From contig CAAFZS010000050.1 in assembly GCA_900767595.1 (NCBI GenBank), forward strand, positions 1-13,819: 13,819 nt of DNA. Reading direction: 5' to 3'. Source of the stretch: Bacteroidales bacterium. GTDB taxonomy: Bacteria; Bacteroidota; Bacteroidia; Bacteroidales; Paludibacteraceae. Positions 13,324 to 13,819 of the stretch are shown here, piece after piece. Within the stretch, counting starts at the first letter, position 1; every line of letters begins with the position of its first letter. The notes under the pieces were generated by a model. The model saw only the letters and a list, made by a program, of their open reading frames with translations. It searched no databases and was not told where the DNA came from. A program made the translations under genes and the position numbers.

Positions 13324-13819
13324 TCAAATCACGATATTCACGATGCGACCGGGAACGACAATCACTTTCTTCACCGCTTGCCCATTGAGGAACTTAGCCG
13401 TCTGCTCATCACTCATCACCGCTTTCTCTACCTCTTCCTTCGGCATATCCTTACTTACCTCAATGGTGAAACGTACCTTCCCGTTAAACTGCACCGGATA
13501 CTTCTGCGAACTCTCTTCCAAATACTTCTCCTCCCATTTCGGCCACAGAGCGTCAATGACGAATCCCACTTCCCCACATCTCTCCCACATCGCCTCGGCG
13601 ATATGTGGAGCGTAGGGAGCGAGGAGGATGGCGATAGGCGCAAGGATAGCTTTCTTGTTGCACTTCAATGCCGCTAACTCGTTCTGCGCAATCATAAACG
13701 CCGGAATAGACGTGTTGAACGAGAAGTTCTCGATATCCCACGTGATCTTCTTTATCAACTTATGCAACGAGCGCAACTCCTCTGCCGTCAGTTCTTCATC
13801 TACAACATTCTCGTACATG
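13324..13819 (-). CDS. leuS: Leucyl-tRNA synthetase, C-terminal end (5' part outside window)
   Basis: About 164 C-terminal residues of LeuRS, which charges tRNA-Leu. The visible part is the end of the anticodon-binding helical domain (LHKLIKKITWDIENFSFNTSIPAFM, then LLAPYAPHIAEAMWE) and the C-terminal domain that contacts the tRNA elbow (YPVQFNGKVRFTIEVSKDMP, ending VKKVIVVPGRIVNIVI). The reading frame runs to the window edge; the full enzyme in this phylum is over 900 residues. The Met at 13818 is internal. It ends in two stop codons in a row (TGATGA), and the glycosyltransferase start follows 20 nt later. Confidence 0.96.
   Translation of the reverse strand, partial: MYENVVDEELTAEELRSLHKLIKKITWDIENFSFNTSIPAFMIAQNELAALKCNKKAILAPIAILLAPYAPHIAEAMWERCGEVGFVIDALWPKWEEKYLEESSQKYPVQFNGKVRFTIEVSKDMPKEEVEKAVMSDEQTAKFLNGQAVKKVIVVPGRIVNIVI

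Overview
The window looks like chromosome from a member of the Bacteroidota, most likely order Bacteroidales. Supporting signs are promoters of the Bacteroidota type (TTTG, about 20 nt, TAnnTTTG), A/T-rich leaders without clear Shine-Dalgarno sites, a tRNA gene without encoded CCA, a lipoprotein LptC, and a secreted modular protein whose C-terminal tail resembles those of Bacteroidales cell-surface proteins. The genes are mostly housekeeping or envelope genes. I see no phage, transposase, CRISPR array or defence system.

Left part (1-7185, all + strand): a compact run of genes. It holds the C-terminal part of an acyl-CoA ligase/AMP-binding enzyme, type III pantothenate kinase (coaX, overlapping the ligase by 1 nt), an outer-membrane beta-barrel protein (overlapping coaX by 8 nt), a secreted TPR protein, the LPS-export lipoprotein lptC, and a large secreted protein with Ig-like and chitobiase-C-like modules. 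The run links CoA supply and use with outer-membrane building. It ends in an array of CCTAGG palindromes and a bidirectional terminator.

Middle (7256-11452, - strand): ispG (MEP isoprenoid pathway) followed by nrdJ (adenosylcobalamin-dependent class II ribonucleotide reductase). They are separated by a 213-nt A/T-rich spacer with a long hairpin, a 17-bp direct repeat and a good nrdJ promoter.

Right part: tRNA-Lys(UUU) on the + strand with a textbook Bacteroidota promoter and its own terminator. On the - strand are a GT-C fold membrane glycosyltransferase and, upstream of it, the C-terminal end of leuS, cut by the window edge. The last codons and the stop of the glycosyltransferase lie in the tRNA terminator and the tRNA 3' end.

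The most unusual signal is a short repeat family, coding-strand consensus about CAGCG-n-AGCGGTCTTT, 16-18 bp per unit. It occurs as a four-unit array forming the start codon and signal-peptide n-region of lptC, as a four-unit array inside ispG that adds about 18-19 residues between iron-sulfur ligands, and as a single copy elsewhere in ispG beside a perfect 20-bp palindrome. All copies have the same orientation relative to transcription. I do not recognise the family. A second oddity is that IspG looks like the three-domain type with most of its middle domain missing.
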